Below the pieces are notes generated by a model, which was not told the DNA's origin, did no database searches, and saw nothing but the letters and a program-made list of their open reading frames with translations. This document shows, one piece after another, positions 8,962 to 18,770 of a DNA stretch of 64,000 nucleotides. Every line of letters begins with the position of its first letter. The stretch's first letter is position 1. Origin of the DNA: Nitrosomonadales bacterium. GTDB taxonomy: Bacteria > Pseudomonadota > Gammaproteobacteria > Burkholderiales > Gallionellaceae. Both the position numbers and the translations under genes were made by a program. The stretch is taken from assembly GCA_016235045.1 (NCBI GenBank), contig JACRME010000009.1:1-64000 (forward strand), read 5' to 3'.

Positions 8962-9276
8962 ATGGCGGGTTGGCTGGATGTCGCTGGCTTCGACGAGTTG
9001 CCTCCGGGCTCTCGCCGTGTGGTCGACGTGGATGGAGTCGCCGTGGCCGTATTCAATCTGGGCGGCGAATTCTTTGCCATTCAGGACATCTGCCCCCATG
9101 ACGGCGGCGAACTTGCCAACGGGGAACTGGAAGGCGAGGTGATCGTTTGTCCGCGCCACGGGGCGAGGTTCTCGGTCAGGACCGGAGCGGTGCTGGGCCC
9201 GCCCGCCTATGAGGACGTGCGCACCTACCCGGTAAGAGTTGCCGAGGGCAAAGTGCAGGTGATGGTGCCCGGCTAG
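8962..9276 (+). CDS. Rieske [2Fe-2S] ferredoxin-like protein
   Basis: 104-residue soluble Rieske protein. The cluster ligands are Cys44, His46, Cys63 and His66 (CPHDGG and CPRHGARF). It is the size of the dioxygenase-type ferredoxins (NirD/BphF-like), with no signal peptide or membrane segment, so it is a cytoplasmic electron carrier. It lies 12 bp after sufT and is the last gene of the suf unit. A Rieske ferredoxin at the end of suf operons recurs in Proteobacteria; its role there, possibly as an electron donor for cluster assembly, is not established. Confidence 0.92.
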   Translation: MAGWLDVAGFDELPPGSRRVVDVDGVAVAVFNLGGEFFAIQDICPHDGGELANGELEGEVIVCPRHGARFSVRTGAVLGPPAYEDVRTYPVRVAEGKVQVMVPG

Positions 9277-9391
9277 CGACGGGAAAGGATTGCGGCAGCG
9301 AAACGGTATCGACAATCCCGGCTGAGCCGGAATACCATTCTGCACTGCCCAAAAAATCTACAAGTCCAGTTCAATTCGCCGGGGATATACC

Positions 9392-10756
9392 ATGCCATTT
9401 GTCAGCCTTAACCCAGCTACCAATCAGCTGATTCACACCCATGCCAGTTGGGATTCCGGTCATTTGGATAGCGTGCTGGAAAAATCCGGACGCGCGCAGC
9501 AACTGTGGGCGCAAACCTCTTTTGCCTCCCGGGCCGGAATGTTGCGAAAGGCGGCGTCTCAATTGCTTGCGCAGCGCGACAGGTTCGCTACCCTGATCAC
9601 GCAGGAAATGGGCAAACCCATGCGCGAAGCGCGTGCCGAAGTCGAAAAATGCGCCGCTGCCTGCGAATACTATGCCCTGAACGGCGAAGAATTCTTGCGC
9701 ACCGAGACGATAGAATCGGATGCCGCCAAAAGCTATGTCGCGTATTACCCGCTCGGTGTGGTGCTTGCCGTCATGCCGTGGAATTTCCCGTTCTGGCAGG
9801 TCTTTCGTGCTGCCGCCCCGGCGTTGATGGCAGGAAATGCGGTGGTGCTGAAACATGCGCCTAATGTGCCGCAATGCGCGCTGGCCATGGAAGAAATTTT
9901 CCGCGACAGCGGTTTGCCGGAAGGGGTATTCACGAATTTGATGATCGAGGTCGAGCAGGTGGCCGGGGTCATCGCCAGTCCGCATGTCCAGGCGGTCACG
10001 CTCACCGGCTCGGAAGCGGCAGGCCGCAAAGTGGCGGCGTGCGCCGGTCAGCACTTGAAAAAATGCGTGCTGGAACTGGGTGGCTCCGATCCGTTCGTGG
10101 TGCTGCACGATGCGGATATGGACCTGGCTGTCGGTGCGGCGGTGAGCTCGCGTTTTCTGAATTGCGGGCAATCGTGCATCGCTGCGAAGCGTTTCATCCT
10201 GGTGCCGCAAATCGCCGACGAATTCCTGCGCCGGTTCAAGACTGCGGTAGACGCGTTGAAGCTGGGCGACCCCATGCTTGAAGACACGCAGATCGGCCCC
10301 ATGGCACGCGTTGACCTGCGCGACACGCTGCACCAGCAAGTCGCCGATTCGATCAAGCAGGGAGCCGTCGCCGTAACCGGCTGCAAACCGCTCGGGGGCG
10401 ATGGATTCTTCTACCAGCCATCCATTCTGGATCATGTCACCGCCCAGGCCCCTGCCTGGCATGAAGAACTGTTCGGCCCGGTGGCGATTGTTATTCGCGC
10501 TACCGACGAGGACGATGCACTGCGACTGGCCAACGAAACCCGCTTCGGGCTGGGTTCATCCATCTGGAGCAGGGATACGGCGCGTGCCGAACAACTGGCG
10601 TCGCGTATTCAGGCCGGCTGCAGCTTCGTCAACGGCATGGTCAAATCCGATCCGCGCCTGCCGTTTGGCGGCATCAAGTCTTCCGGCTACGGGCGCGAGT
10701 TGTCCAGATTGGGCATACGCGAGTTCGTGAATGCCAAGACGGTGTGGATACGCTAG
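9392..10756 (+). CDS. NAD(P)-dependent aldehyde dehydrogenase, succinate-semialdehyde type
   Basis: 454-residue aldehyde dehydrogenase. The catalytic cysteine is Cys262 in NCGQSCIAAKRF and the general base is Glu228 in LELGGSDPFVV. The sequence resembles the Sad/GabD-like branch (EMGKPMREARAEVEKCAAACEYYA), which oxidises succinate semialdehyde to succinate; substrate specificity cannot be settled by eye. It stands alone, 115 bp after the suf unit, and ends just before a strong hairpin shared with the convergent pyrophosphatase gene. Confidence 0.88.
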   Translation: MPFVSLNPATNQLIHTHASWDSGHLDSVLEKSGRAQQLWAQTSFASRAGMLRKAASQLLAQRDRFATLITQEMGKPMREARAEVEKCAAACEYYALNGEEFLRTETIESDAAKSYVAYYPLGVVLAVMPWNFPFWQVFRAAAPALMAGNAVVLKHAPNVPQCALAMEEIFRDSGLPEGVFTNLMIEVEQVAGVIASPHVQAVTLTGSEAAGRKVAACAGQHLKKCVLELGGSDPFVVLHDADMDLAVGAAVSSRFLNCGQSCIAAKRFILVPQIADEFLRRFKTAVDALKLGDPMLEDTQIGPMARVDLRDTLHQQVADSIKQGAVAVTGCKPLGGDGFFYQPSILDHVTAQAPAWHEELFGPVAIVIRATDEDDALRLANETRFGLGSSIWSRDTARAEQLASRIQAGCSFVNGMVKSDPRLPFGGIKSSGYGRELSRLGIREFVNAKTVWIR

Positions 10757-10789
10757 AAAAAAAGAAGGCCGACGATTAGTCGGCCTTCT
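10757..10789 (-). terminator. Intrinsic terminator of hppA, probably bidirectional
   Basis: AGAAGGCCGAC and GTCGGCCTTCT form a perfect 11-bp stem (10763-10773, 10779-10789) with a 5-nt loop. On the minus strand it is followed by a run of seven T, making a strong terminator for hppA. On the plus strand it directly follows the aldehyde dehydrogenase stop but has no T-run, so it may also end that transcript less efficiently. Confidence 0.85.
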
Positions 10790-10816
10790 GCATTGCAGTT
10801 GCTTAAAGAGTAATAC

Positions 10817-12862
10817 TTACAGCAGCGGCACGATCATCAGTGCAACGATGTTGATGATCTTGATCAGCGGGTTGACGGCAGGACCGGCAGTGTCCTTGTA
10901 GGGGTCGCCCACGGTGTCGCCGGTAACGGCGGCCTTATGCGCCTCCGAACCTTTGCCGCCGAAGTTGCCTTCCTCGATGTATTTCTTCGCGTTATCCCAT
11001 GCACCGCCGCCGGTGGTCATGGAGATGGCGACGAAGATGCCGGTGACGATGGTGCCGACCAGCACGCCGCCGAGGGCTTGCGCACCGAGAGTCAGGCCAA
11101 CCACGACAGGAACCGCAACCGGCAGCAGCGACGGAACGATCATTTCCTTGATCGCAGCCTTGGTCAACATGTCCACGCAAGTGCCATATTCCGGTTTGCC
11201 GGTGCCTTCCATGATGCCGGGGATCTCCTTGAACTGGCGGCGCACTTCAACCACCACGCTACCCGCTGCGCGACCGACTGCTTCCATGCCCATCGCCGCG
11301 AACAGATAGGGCACCATGCCGCCGATGAACAGGCCGATGATGATCATGTGGTTGGACAAGTCGAAGGTCAGTCCCGGATGGTTGGTGGAAAGTGCATGGG
11401 TGTAGTCGGCAAACAGCACCAGTGCGGCCAGACCGGCGGAACCGATGGCGTAGCCTTTGGTGACGGCCTTGGTGGTGTTGCCCACGGCATCGAGCGGGTC
11501 GGTGATGTTGCGGATCTTTTCATCCAGACCGGCCATTTCGGCGATACCGCCGGCGTTGTCGGTGATCGGGCCGTATGCGTCGAGCGCCACGATGATACCG
11601 GCCATCGAGAGCATGGAGGTTGCCGCAATGGCGATGGTGTACAAACCGCCGTGTTCCCCGCCAAGTGCGTAAGCACCAAAAATTGCCAGGCAAACAGCCA
11701 GTACCGGCGCTGCCGTGGATTTCATCGACACACCCAGACCGGCGATCACGTTGGTACCGTGACCGGTGGTGGACGCTTGGGCAATGTGACGTACGGGACT
11801 GAACTCGGTGGCGGTGTAGTACTCGGTGATCCACACCATCGCCGCGGTCAACGCGAGACCGATCAGGGAAGCCAAGTACAGATTCATCGATGATACCAGC
11901 GTGCCGTTGATCATCACGCCCTCGCCGAGCACCCATTTGGTTATGGGATAGAACGCAACGAGCGCCAGAATGGCGGAAACTGTCAGGCCGCGATACAGGG
12001 CGTTCATAATCTTGCCGCCTTCGCGAACATTGACGAAGAAGGTGCCCACAATCGAGGCAATGATGGAAACGCCGCCGAGGACGAGCGGATAAATCACCGC
12101 ATTGGGCGAGTCGCCCGAGATCATCAGTCCGCCCAGCACCATGGTGGCGATGATGGTTACGGCGTAGGTCTCGAACAAGTCGGCGGCCATACCGGCGCAG
12201 TCACCCACGTTGTCGCCCACGTTATCGGCGATCACAGCCGGATTGCGCGGGTCATCCTCGGGAATACCGGCTTCGACTTTACCGACCAGGTCGGCACCGA
12301 CGTCAGCGCCCTTGGTGAAGATGCCGCCGCCAAGACGTGCGAAGATGGAGATCAGCGAACCGCCGAAGCCCAGGCCAACCAGAGCGTGCGTTGCTTGTGT
12401 TGTGCTTTCGCCCATGCTGGTGAGAACCAGGTAATAACCCGCCACGCCGAGCAGCCCCAAACCGACCACCAGCATGCCGGTGATCGCGCCGCCTTTGAAT
12501 GCGACATTCAAGGCGGAGTTAAGTCCTTGCTTTGCAGCTTCTGCGGTGCGCACGTTGGCGCGCACCGAGACGTTCATGCCGATGAAGCCGGTCAGGCCCG
12601 AAAGCAATGCGCCGATGGCGAAACCGATGGCAGTTTGCCAGCCGAGTGCGACGAAGATTGCGACGAACAGGGCAGCGCCTACCCATGCGATAGCGGTGTA
12701 TTGCCTTTTCAGATAGGCGGAAGCGCCTTCCTGAACGGCAGCAGCGATTTTTTGCATCGTTTCGCTGCCGGTTGATAAACCCAATATCCACTTACTCGAA
12801 ATTACGCCATACAGTATTGCTGCAATCGCACAAAAAAGTGCAAACCCCAAGCCACCTGCCAT
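10817..12862 (-). CDS. hppA: K+-independent H+-translocating membrane pyrophosphatase
   Basis: 681-residue integral membrane protein with about 16 hydrophobic segments. It couples pyrophosphate hydrolysis to proton pumping. The PPi-binding motifs [29 protein letters not shown] and the C-terminal [18 protein letters not shown] are intact. The segment [17 protein letters not shown] has Lys and Thr where K+-dependent enzymes have Ala and Gly, marking the K+-independent subfamily. The start at 12862 follows GAGGAGAAG; an upstream in-frame codon adds 15 residues encoded by a terminator hairpin and was rejected. It lies downstream of a PPi-dependent phosphofructokinase on the same strand. Confidence 0.95.
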   Translation of the reverse strand: MAGGLGFALFCAIAAILYGVISSKWILGLSTGSETMQKIAAAVQEGASAYLKRQYTAIAWVGAALFVAIFVALGWQTAIGFAIGALLSGLTGFIGMNVSVRANVRTAEAAKQGLNSALNVAFKGGAITGMLVVGLGLLGVAGYYLVLTSMGESTTQATHALVGLGFGGSLISIFARLGGGIFTKGADVGADLVGKVEAGIPEDDPRNPAVIADNVGDNVGDCAGMAADLFETYAVTIIATMVLGGLMISGDSPNAVIYPLVLGGVSIIASIVGTFFVNVREGGKIMNALYRGLTVSAILALVAFYPITKWVLGEGVMINGTLVSSMNLYLASLIGLALTAAMVWITEYYTATEFSPVRHIAQASTTGHGTNVIAGLGVSMKSTAAPVLAVCLAIFGAYALGGEHGGLYTIAIAATSMLSMAGIIVALDAYGPITDNAGGIAEMAGLDEKIRNITDPLDAVGNTTKAVTKGYAIGSAGLAALVLFADYTHALSTNHPGLTFDLSNHMIIIGLFIGGMVPYLFAAMGMEAVGRAAGSVVVEVRRQFKEIPGIMEGTGKPEYGTCVDMLTKAAIKEMIVPSLLPVAVPVVVGLTLGAQALGGVLVGTIVTGIFVAISMTTGGGAWDNAKKYIEEGNFGGKGSEAHKAAVTGDTVGDPYKDTAGPAVNPLIKIINIVALMIVPLL

Positions 12863-12878
12863 GTTCTTCTCCTCAAGT

Positions 12879-12904
12879 AAAAAAAACCGCCCCTGACGGA
12901 GCGG
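12879..12904 (-). terminator. Terminator-like hairpin between pfp and hppA
   Basis: On the minus strand CCGCTCC, loop GTCA, GGGGCGG (one G-T pair) is followed by eight T, ending 16 nt before the hppA start codon. There is no room for a separate promoter between it and the hppA ribosome site. So hppA transcripts must read through it, or it must act as a processing or attenuation site. Confidence 0.65.
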
Positions 12905-12924
12905 CATGTTTTAAAAAAACGAAA

Positions 12925-14178
12925 TCAAATCTTGAACGCCTCCAGTTTCTTTGAAACAGCTACATTTTTCAGTTGCACATATTGCGGCAAACCATCCTTG
13001 AACGGCGGATAGTCTTCACCCTTGATAAGCGGTGTGAGGTAAGCGCGGCATTTGGCAGTGATGCCGAAGCCGTCTGCTGTAATGAAGTTGCGTGGCATGA
13101 ATTTCTCCACGTTGGCCACTTTGGATAGCGGCGCAACGCCGACTTTCCATTTGTAAGGCTTGTCCGAGAGGCGCTCCACGGTAGGCATCACGGCGTTCTG
13201 GCCTTTGAGCGCCAAGTCGACGGCGGCCTTGCCGAGTGCGTAGGCTTGCTCGACATCGGTTTTGGAAGCGACGTGGCGTGCAGCGCGCTGAAGATAGTCG
13301 GCCACTGCCCAGTGGAATTTGTAGCCGAATGCTTCCTTGACCATGTTGGCGACCACGGGGGCGGCACCGCCCAGTTGGGCATGGCCGAACGCGTCGCGGG
13401 TGCCTTGTTCGGCGAGGAATTTGCCGTCCGGGTAATGGCAGCCTTCCGACACCACCACGCTGCAATAGCCGTGCTTCCTGACCATGGATTTGACCTTGGC
13501 GAGGAATTTGGCTTGGTCGAATTCGATTTCCGGGAACAGGATGATCACCGGGATACCTTGTTCTTCAACCAGTCCGCCTGCGGCGGCGATCCAGCCGGCG
13601 TGGCGTCCCATCACTTCCAGCACGAACACCTTGGTTGAGGTCTTGGCCATGGAGCGCACGTCAAAGCTGGCTTCCAGGGTGGATACGGCAATATATTTGG
13701 CGACGGAACCGAAACCGGGGCAGCAGTCGGTGATGGGCAGGTCGTTGTCCACGGTCTTCGGCACGTGGATGGCCTGTACCGGATAACCCATCTTTTCGGA
13801 TAGTTGCGAGACTTTGTAACAGGTGTCGGCAGAGTCGCCGCCGCCGTTGTAGAAGAAGTAGCCGATGTTATGCGCCTTGAACACCTCGATCAGCCGTGCG
13901 TATTCGCGTTTGTTCTCTTCCAGTGATTTTAGTTTGAAGCGGCAGGAGCCAAAAGCGCCGGAAGGCGTGTGGCGCAAAGAAGCAATGGCTTTGGCGGATT
14001 CTTTGCTAGTGTCGATCAGGTCTTCGGTGAGTGCGCCGATGATGCCGTTGCGTCCGGCATAGACTTTGCCGATCTTGTCTTTGTGTTTGCGTGCGGCCTC
14101 AATGACGCCGCAGGCTGAGGCGTTGATGACGGCAGTGACGCCGCCGGATTGTGCATAAAACGCGTTCCTTAATGCCAT
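12925..14178 (-). CDS. pfp: Pyrophosphate-dependent 6-phosphofructokinase
   Basis: 417-residue PFKA-family enzyme. The phosphoryl-donor site reads NGGGDSADTC and PKTVDND. Asp and Lys at the two positions that are Gly in ATP-dependent enzymes are diagnostic for pyrophosphate use. The active-site VMGRHAGWIA is intact. It reversibly interconverts fructose 6-phosphate and fructose 1,6-bisphosphate with PPi. It is 62 bp upstream of hppA on the same strand, so a PPi-using glycolytic enzyme and a PPi-driven proton pump are probably expressed together, as reported for some methanotrophs. Confidence 0.93.
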   Translation of the reverse strand: MALRNAFYAQSGGVTAVINASACGVIEAARKHKDKIGKVYAGRNGIIGALTEDLIDTSKESAKAIASLRHTPSGAFGSCRFKLKSLEENKREYARLIEVFKAHNIGYFFYNGGGDSADTCYKVSQLSEKMGYPVQAIHVPKTVDNDLPITDCCPGFGSVAKYIAVSTLEASFDVRSMAKTSTKVFVLEVMGRHAGWIAAAGGLVEEQGIPVIILFPEIEFDQAKFLAKVKSMVRKHGYCSVVVSEGCHYPDGKFLAEQGTRDAFGHAQLGGAAPVVANMVKEAFGYKFHWAVADYLQRAARHVASKTDVEQAYALGKAAVDLALKGQNAVMPTVERLSDKPYKWKVGVAPLSKVANVEKFMPRNFITADGFGITAKCRAYLTPLIKGEDYPPFKDGLPQYVQLKNVAVSKKLEAFKI

Positions 14179-14341
14179 AAGCTTGCTCCATCGGTTTTTT
14201 GTATAGATGCCCGAAAACGACTAAGGTTATCTTACGCTTTTCACGATGTCATGTGTTGAACATGAAAACCAGACCTTGTTTATCAAGCACTGTTCAGTAC
14301 GGCTTGTACTAAAGTAGAATGCTACCGTGGTAAGTAGCAGG

Positions 14342-14347
14342 TATAAT
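14342..14347 (+). promoter_or_regulatory. Candidate -10 box (TATAAT) before the di-iron protein gene
   Basis: A perfect TATAAT lies 26 nt before the ATG at 14374, in the 195-bp gap between the divergent pfp gene and the di-iron protein gene. No convincing -35 element stands 16-18 bp upstream. The leader holds a good ribosome site (GAGGGGAG). Confidence 0.4.
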
Positions 14348-14373
14348 ATTAAACAAATTGAGGGGAGCTACAA

Positions 14374-15147
14374 ATGGCCATAGAGTTATTCAATAACGGT
14401 ACGCACCAATGTCTGATGTTTGACGACTTGGTGGACGATTCCGTTGGGGACGCGGTACAAGCCAACCAGTTCCTGATCGTCGACAATGGCCACGGCGCGC
14501 TGATCGATCCGGGCGGCAACATGACTTACAACGGCCTGTTGATGGAGATGCACAACTATTTCCCCCCGAAGAAACTGAAATACATTCTCGCGTCCCATCC
14601 TGATCCTGACATCATTGCCTCGGTCAACAAGTGGATGATCCACTCCGATTGCAAAGTGATGATCTCCAAGCTGTGGACGCGTTTTGTGCCGCACTTCTGC
14701 AGCGGCGACAACTCGCTCGGACGCGTTCTGGGAATCCCGGACGAAGGCATGAATCTGCCGCTGGGGAATACCATCATCAAGGCGGTTCCGGCTCACTTTA
14801 TGCATTCGGAAGGTAATTTCCAGTTCTACGACCCGGTCAGCAAGATTTTGTTCTCCGGCGACATGGGCGCGTCCATCGTGGGGCACAAAGAGGCTGATAC
14901 TCCGGTGGAGGACTTCAAGGCGCACATCCAGCACATGGAAGGCTTCCACAAGCGCTACATGATTTCCAACAAAATCTGCCGTTATTGGGTCAATATGGTG
15001 CGCCAGATGGATGTCGAAGCCATCGTGCCGCAGCATGGCCGCTCCTTTGTGGGCAAGAAGATGGTGAACGAGTTCCTGAACTGGATCGAAGCGCTGCCTT
15101 GCGGCGTCGACCTGATGACGCAAGATCACTATCGCGTCCCGGCATAG
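14374..15147 (+). CDS. Oxygen-binding di-iron protein (flavodiiron-like metallo-beta-lactamase fold)
   Basis: 257 residues: only the metallo-beta-lactamase di-iron domain of flavodiiron proteins, with no flavodoxin domain. Likely metal ligands are His75, Asp77 and Asp79 (SHPDPD), His144 (HFMHSEGN), Asp163 (FSGDMGA) and His221 (PQHGRSF). An Asp replaces the Glu of the flavodiiron HxExD motif. Such stand-alone domains include ODP, an O2-binding sensor linked to chemotaxis in Treponema. It is a single-gene transcript with its own candidate promoter and terminator. No partner oxidoreductase is adjacent, so sensing is more likely than O2 reduction, but this is inference. Confidence 0.82.
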   Translation: MAIELFNNGTHQCLMFDDLVDDSVGDAVQANQFLIVDNGHGALIDPGGNMTYNGLLMEMHNYFPPKKLKYILASHPDPDIIASVNKWMIHSDCKVMISKLWTRFVPHFCSGDNSLGRVLGIPDEGMNLPLGNTIIKAVPAHFMHSEGNFQFYDPVSKILFSGDMGASIVGHKEADTPVEDFKAHIQHMEGFHKRYMISNKICRYWVNMVRQMDVEAIVPQHGRSFVGKKMVNEFLNWIEALPCGVDLMTQDHYRVPA

Positions 15148-15165
15148 TTTTTCCTGGGCAATTCT

Positions 15166-15206
15166 AACGGGCATCCTCCTTGACCGGATGATGCCCGTTT
15201 TCATTT
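15166..15206 (+). terminator. Intrinsic terminator after the di-iron protein gene
   Basis: AACGGGCATC and GATGCCCGTT (15166-15175, 15190-15199) form a 10-bp stem followed by a T-rich tail (TTCATTTCATT). The element starts 18 bp after the stop codon. Confidence 0.75.
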
Positions 15207-15310
15207 CATTCGATGTTGATCAGGCAGGCCTGATGTCTGCCCGCAATGCTTCGCCGCGAAATGGAGTGTGGCGTGCAGTTAAGAAGAAGGAGCACCGAGA
15301 CGAAGCAAAG

Positions 15311-15709
15311 TTACAGCGCGTCCGTCCCGGATTGAGCAATCTGCCCATCCTGGAATGAGCGCACGCCGCTGATGCCAAGCCCGCCGACGATGACACCCTC
15401 GACCAGCAAGGGCACACCGCCTTCAGCCGGGATCACCCCGGGCAAGGCGAGGTGTATGAGCCGTCCGCTCAAGACGGCGTCTTCCGAGGCCTTGGTCGGG
15501 CGCTGGAACGCTACGGCGGCATGGGCTTTGGCGATGGCCGTCTCGACACTGCCGAACTGCGTGTCGTGACTGCGTTGCAAGTAGAGCAGGTGACCGCCGT
15601 CATCCACTACTGCGATAACCACCTTCCACTCGTTGGTGCGCGCTTCGGCCTCGGCGGCGGCTGCAACACGCTTTGCATCTTCCAGTGTCAGGACGGGTTT
15701 GTTCGCCAT
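15311..15709 (-). CDS. GlcG/HbpS-family heme-binding-type protein
   Basis: 132-residue GlcG/HbpS (DUF336) domain protein. It has LTLEDAKRVAAAAEAEA, VVIAVVDDGGHLLYLQR and the Gly-rich GVIPAEGGVPLLVEGVIVGGLGISG. HbpS members bind heme or act with redox sensors; GlcG members sit in glycolate operons. There is no signal peptide and no glycolate gene here. The start at 15709 is chosen because the upstream in-frame extension falls in adk and shows no homology. It begins 5 bp after the adk stop codon and is likely translated from the same message. Confidence 0.85.
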   Translation of the reverse strand: MANKPVLTLEDAKRVAAAAEAEARTNEWKVVIAVVDDGGHLLYLQRSHDTQFGSVETAIAKAHAAVAFQRPTKASEDAVLSGRLIHLALPGVIPAEGGVPLLVEGVIVGGLGISGVRSFQDGQIAQSGTDAL

Positions 15710-15714
15710 GCCTG

Positions 15715-16368
<654 letters not shown>

Positions 16369-16382
16369 TCAAGTAATCCCTT

Positions 16383-17159
16383 TTAATTAAATCCATTATG
16401 CATTTTGGTGAAGAGACTCCGCGCGACCTGCAAATCCTGCTCGGTGTCCACACCGCTCGGTGGTGCCTGATCGGTCTTGGTTACGCCGATCTTGTAGCCA
16501 TAATACAACGCCCGAAGCTGTTCCAGTGATTCTATTTGCTCTAGGGGAGTAGGGGTAAGTTTGCCAAAATCGCGCAGGAAGCTGGCGCGATAGGCATAAA
16601 TGCCGACATGTCTCAGCACATTGATGTTTTGTGGCAGCGGCAGGCTGTTTGCGTAGGCATCCCGCGGCCAGGGAATGGGGGCGCGGCTGAAGTACAGCGC
16701 ATTATCGGATTTATCCAGCACCACCTTGACGATATTCGGGTTGCGCATGGATGCTTCGTCGTGAATCGCATGGCAGGCGGTGGCGATGGCGCATTCCGGA
16801 TGGTCGCGCAGATGCTGTGCCACGGCGCGGATGAGTTGCGGCGGGATCAGCGGTTCGTCACCCTGCACATTGACCACGATGGTGTCGTCCGCCCAGCCCT
16901 GTTGCGCTGCAACTTCGGCGATGCGGTCGGTGCCGCTGGTATGGTCGGGGCGCGTCATGCAGGCCTGGAAGCCGTGTTCTTGCGCGGCAACGACAATGGG
17001 CTGGTGGTCGGTGGCGATGATGATCTGCTGCGCGCCGCTTTGTGCGGCCTGTTCTGCCACCCGAATCACCATCGGTTTGCCGCAGATATCCAGCAGCGGT
17101 TTGCCGGGAAGGCGAGTGGATGCGAAGCGGGCGGGGATGACGACCTTGAAGTCGGGCAT
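16383..17159 (-). CDS. kdsB: CMP-KDO synthetase (3-deoxy-manno-octulosonate cytidylyltransferase)
   Basis: 258-residue cytidylyltransferase that activates KDO for lipid A core synthesis. [25 protein letters not shown] is the nucleotide-binding N-terminus; [15 protein letters not shown] and RAPIPWPRD are catalytic-site motifs. The ATG at 17159 overlaps the stop codon of the preceding Trm112-like gene (TGATG). It belongs to the exbB-exbD-lpxK-trm112-kdsB-adk arrangement that recurs in betaproteobacteria. Confidence 0.96.
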   Translation of the reverse strand: MPDFKVVIPARFASTRLPGKPLLDICGKPMVIRVAEQAAQSGAQQIIIATDHQPIVVAAQEHGFQACMTRPDHTSGTDRIAEVAAQQGWADDTIVVNVQGDEPLIPPQLIRAVAQHLRDHPECAIATACHAIHDEASMRNPNIVKVVLDKSDNALYFSRAPIPWPRDAYANSLPLPQNINVLRHVGIYAYRASFLRDFGKLTPTPLEQIESLEQLRALYYGYKIGVTKTDQAPPSGVDTEQDLQVARSLFTKMHNGFN

Positions 17160-17344
17160 CAAAGCGCTTCAACCTCTTTCAAGGTGAGTTCGCGCGCTTC
17201 GTCTGCCAGCATCACCGGAATGTCGTCCTTGATCGCGAAAGCCAAACGGTCAGCCTTGCAGATCAATTCCTGTTCGGTTTTGCGGTAGATCAGCGGGGAT
17301 TTGCACAGCGGGCAAACCAGAATGTCGAGAAGTTTGGCGTCCAT
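17159..17344 (-). CDS. Trm112/YcaR-family small protein
   Basis: 61-residue Trm112-domain protein. The N-terminus [18 protein letters not shown] holds one CPxC pair and the C-terminus has [10 protein letters not shown], both typical of the YcaR family, always found between lpxK and kdsB in many Gram-negatives. In eukaryotes Trm112 activates methyltransferases; the bacterial role is not known. Both ends overlap neighbours (TAATG with lpxK, TGATG with kdsB), so the three are translationally coupled. Confidence 0.92.
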   Translation of the reverse strand: MDAKLLDILVCPLCKSPLIYRKTEQELICKADRLAFAIKDDIPVMLADEARELTLKEVEAL

Positions 17345-18324
17345 TATGGCGTGACCTTTTCCAGGATGAGTTGGGTGAGAGCCGGGCTGACTTGCGCATC
17401 CACACGCAGTACCCAGCATTTTTCGTTGGCGAATACGGCGCATTTTACCGCATCTTTTTCGGTCATGAGTATTGCATCCGCATCGTTGAAGGCGATATCG
17501 CCCGCGCCGTACTGATGATGATCGGGGAAGGCATGCGTTGCGCAGACCAGACCGAGACGCTGCAAATGCTGAAAAAATCGCTGCGGATGGCCGATGCCGG
17601 CGATGGCATGCAACTGGCCGGAAAAATCACCTGCGGAAACGACAATTTGCGGATTGAGCAGATTGTGGAAGCGCGTTCCTTCCAGTTGCATGGCTAATTC
17701 ACCATCATGCGCCCGGCCTCCATTGACGACGACTGCATCGACGCCGCTCAGGCGGGACACAGGTTCGCGCAACGGTCCGGCGGGCAGCAACAAACCGTTT
17801 CCGAAACGGCGGGCGCCATCGACCACGACGATTTCCGCATCGCGCCGCATGCGGTAGTGCTGCAGGCCGTCATCGCTCAGGATGATGTCGCACTCGGGAT
17901 GGGCTTGCAGCAAGGCCAGCGCCGCAGCCGGGCGGTCGCGTCCCGTCCAGACTGGGCACAGTGCGCGCTGTGCCATTAACAGCGGTTCGTCGCCGACCTC
18001 GCTTGCCGCATCGTCTATTGCGACTGCATGGGGCGTATTTGTTCGCTTTGTCTCTTTGGTGTAACCGCGGCTGACGATGCCGGGATGCCAGCCATTCTCG
18101 ATCAACTGCTGTGCCAGCCACAGCGTAAGCGGTGTTTTGCCCGTGCCGCCGACGCTGAGGTTGCCGATGACCACGACCGGTACGGGCAATTTGACCTTAG
18201 CCAGTATTCCGCTACGGTAAAGAAAGCGCCGCAATGCCACGAGTGCGCGAAAAACCAGGCTGAGGGGGAATAGCAACAGGTGAAGCGGCGAGAGGCGATA
18301 CCAGTGCTGTTGCAGCCGCTCCAT
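17344..18324 (-). CDS. lpxK: Tetraacyldisaccharide 4'-kinase
   Basis: 326-residue LpxK, which phosphorylates the lipid A precursor at the 4' position on the inner face of the inner membrane. It has an N-terminal hydrophobic helix ([16 protein letters not shown]) and the P-loop [13 protein letters not shown] at about residues 54-66. [20 protein letters not shown] is the second conserved block. It lies 9 bp after exbD. msbA, often next to lpxK, is absent from this locus. Confidence 0.96.
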   Translation of the reverse strand: MERLQQHWYRLSPLHLLLFPLSLVFRALVALRRFLYRSGILAKVKLPVPVVVIGNLSVGGTGKTPLTLWLAQQLIENGWHPGIVSRGYTKETKRTNTPHAVAIDDAASEVGDEPLLMAQRALCPVWTGRDRPAAALALLQAHPECDIILSDDGLQHYRMRRDAEIVVVDGARRFGNGLLLPAGPLREPVSRLSGVDAVVVNGGRAHDGELAMQLEGTRFHNLLNPQIVVSAGDFSGQLHAIAGIGHPQRFFQHLQRLGLVCATHAFPDHHQYGAGDIAFNDADAILMTEKDAVKCAVFANEKCWVLRVDAQVSPALTQLILEKVTP

Positions 18325-18333
18325 GTCGGGGAA

Positions 18334-18759
18334 TTACTTGTTCTGCTGATTCTGCGTGGTGAAGGTGATGCGTCCGAAACCAGCTACGCGCGCGGCTTCC
18401 ATGATGTTGATGACGGACTGGTGGGTAGCCTTGGCATCGGCGTTGATGATGATGGTGGGATCGTCCTGCCCGCCCGCGGCCTTGTGTAAAACCTCGCCGA
18501 AGTCGGCCACATCCTTGAATGCCGTACGCACGCTGTTAACCGCGTAATGTTCCGAGGCATCCACGGCCACGTTGATGGGCTTGCCGGAAGAGGAATTGCC
18601 TTCCTCGCCGGAAGCCTGCGGCAGATTGATCTGCAATTGGGCGAAATTGGAGTAGCTGGTGGTGACCATCAAAAAAATCAGGATCACCAGCAGCACATCT
18701 ATCATCGGGATCAGGTTGATCTCCGGCTCCTCTTGAGTTTGTCCGCGCTGAAAATTCAT
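18334..18759 (-). CDS. exbD: ExbD/TolR-family proton channel subunit
   Basis: 141 residues with a short cytoplasmic N-terminus, one transmembrane helix (about 19-38) and a periplasmic domain. The helix begins IPMIDVLLVILIFLMV and contains the essential aspartate (Asp21 or so) that carries protons. Together with ExbB it energises TonB, or a Tol-like system. No tonB or tol gene adjoins this copy. A second exbBD pair with tonB lies near 44 kb, so the two systems probably serve different partners. Confidence 0.92.
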   Translation of the reverse strand: MNFQRGQTQEEPEINLIPMIDVLLVILIFLMVTTSYSNFAQLQINLPQASGEEGNSSSGKPINVAVDASEHYAVNSVRTAFKDVADFGEVLHKAAGGQDDPTIIINADAKATHQSVINIMEAARVAGFGRITFTTQNQQNK

Positions 18760-18770
18760 ATTGAGATACC

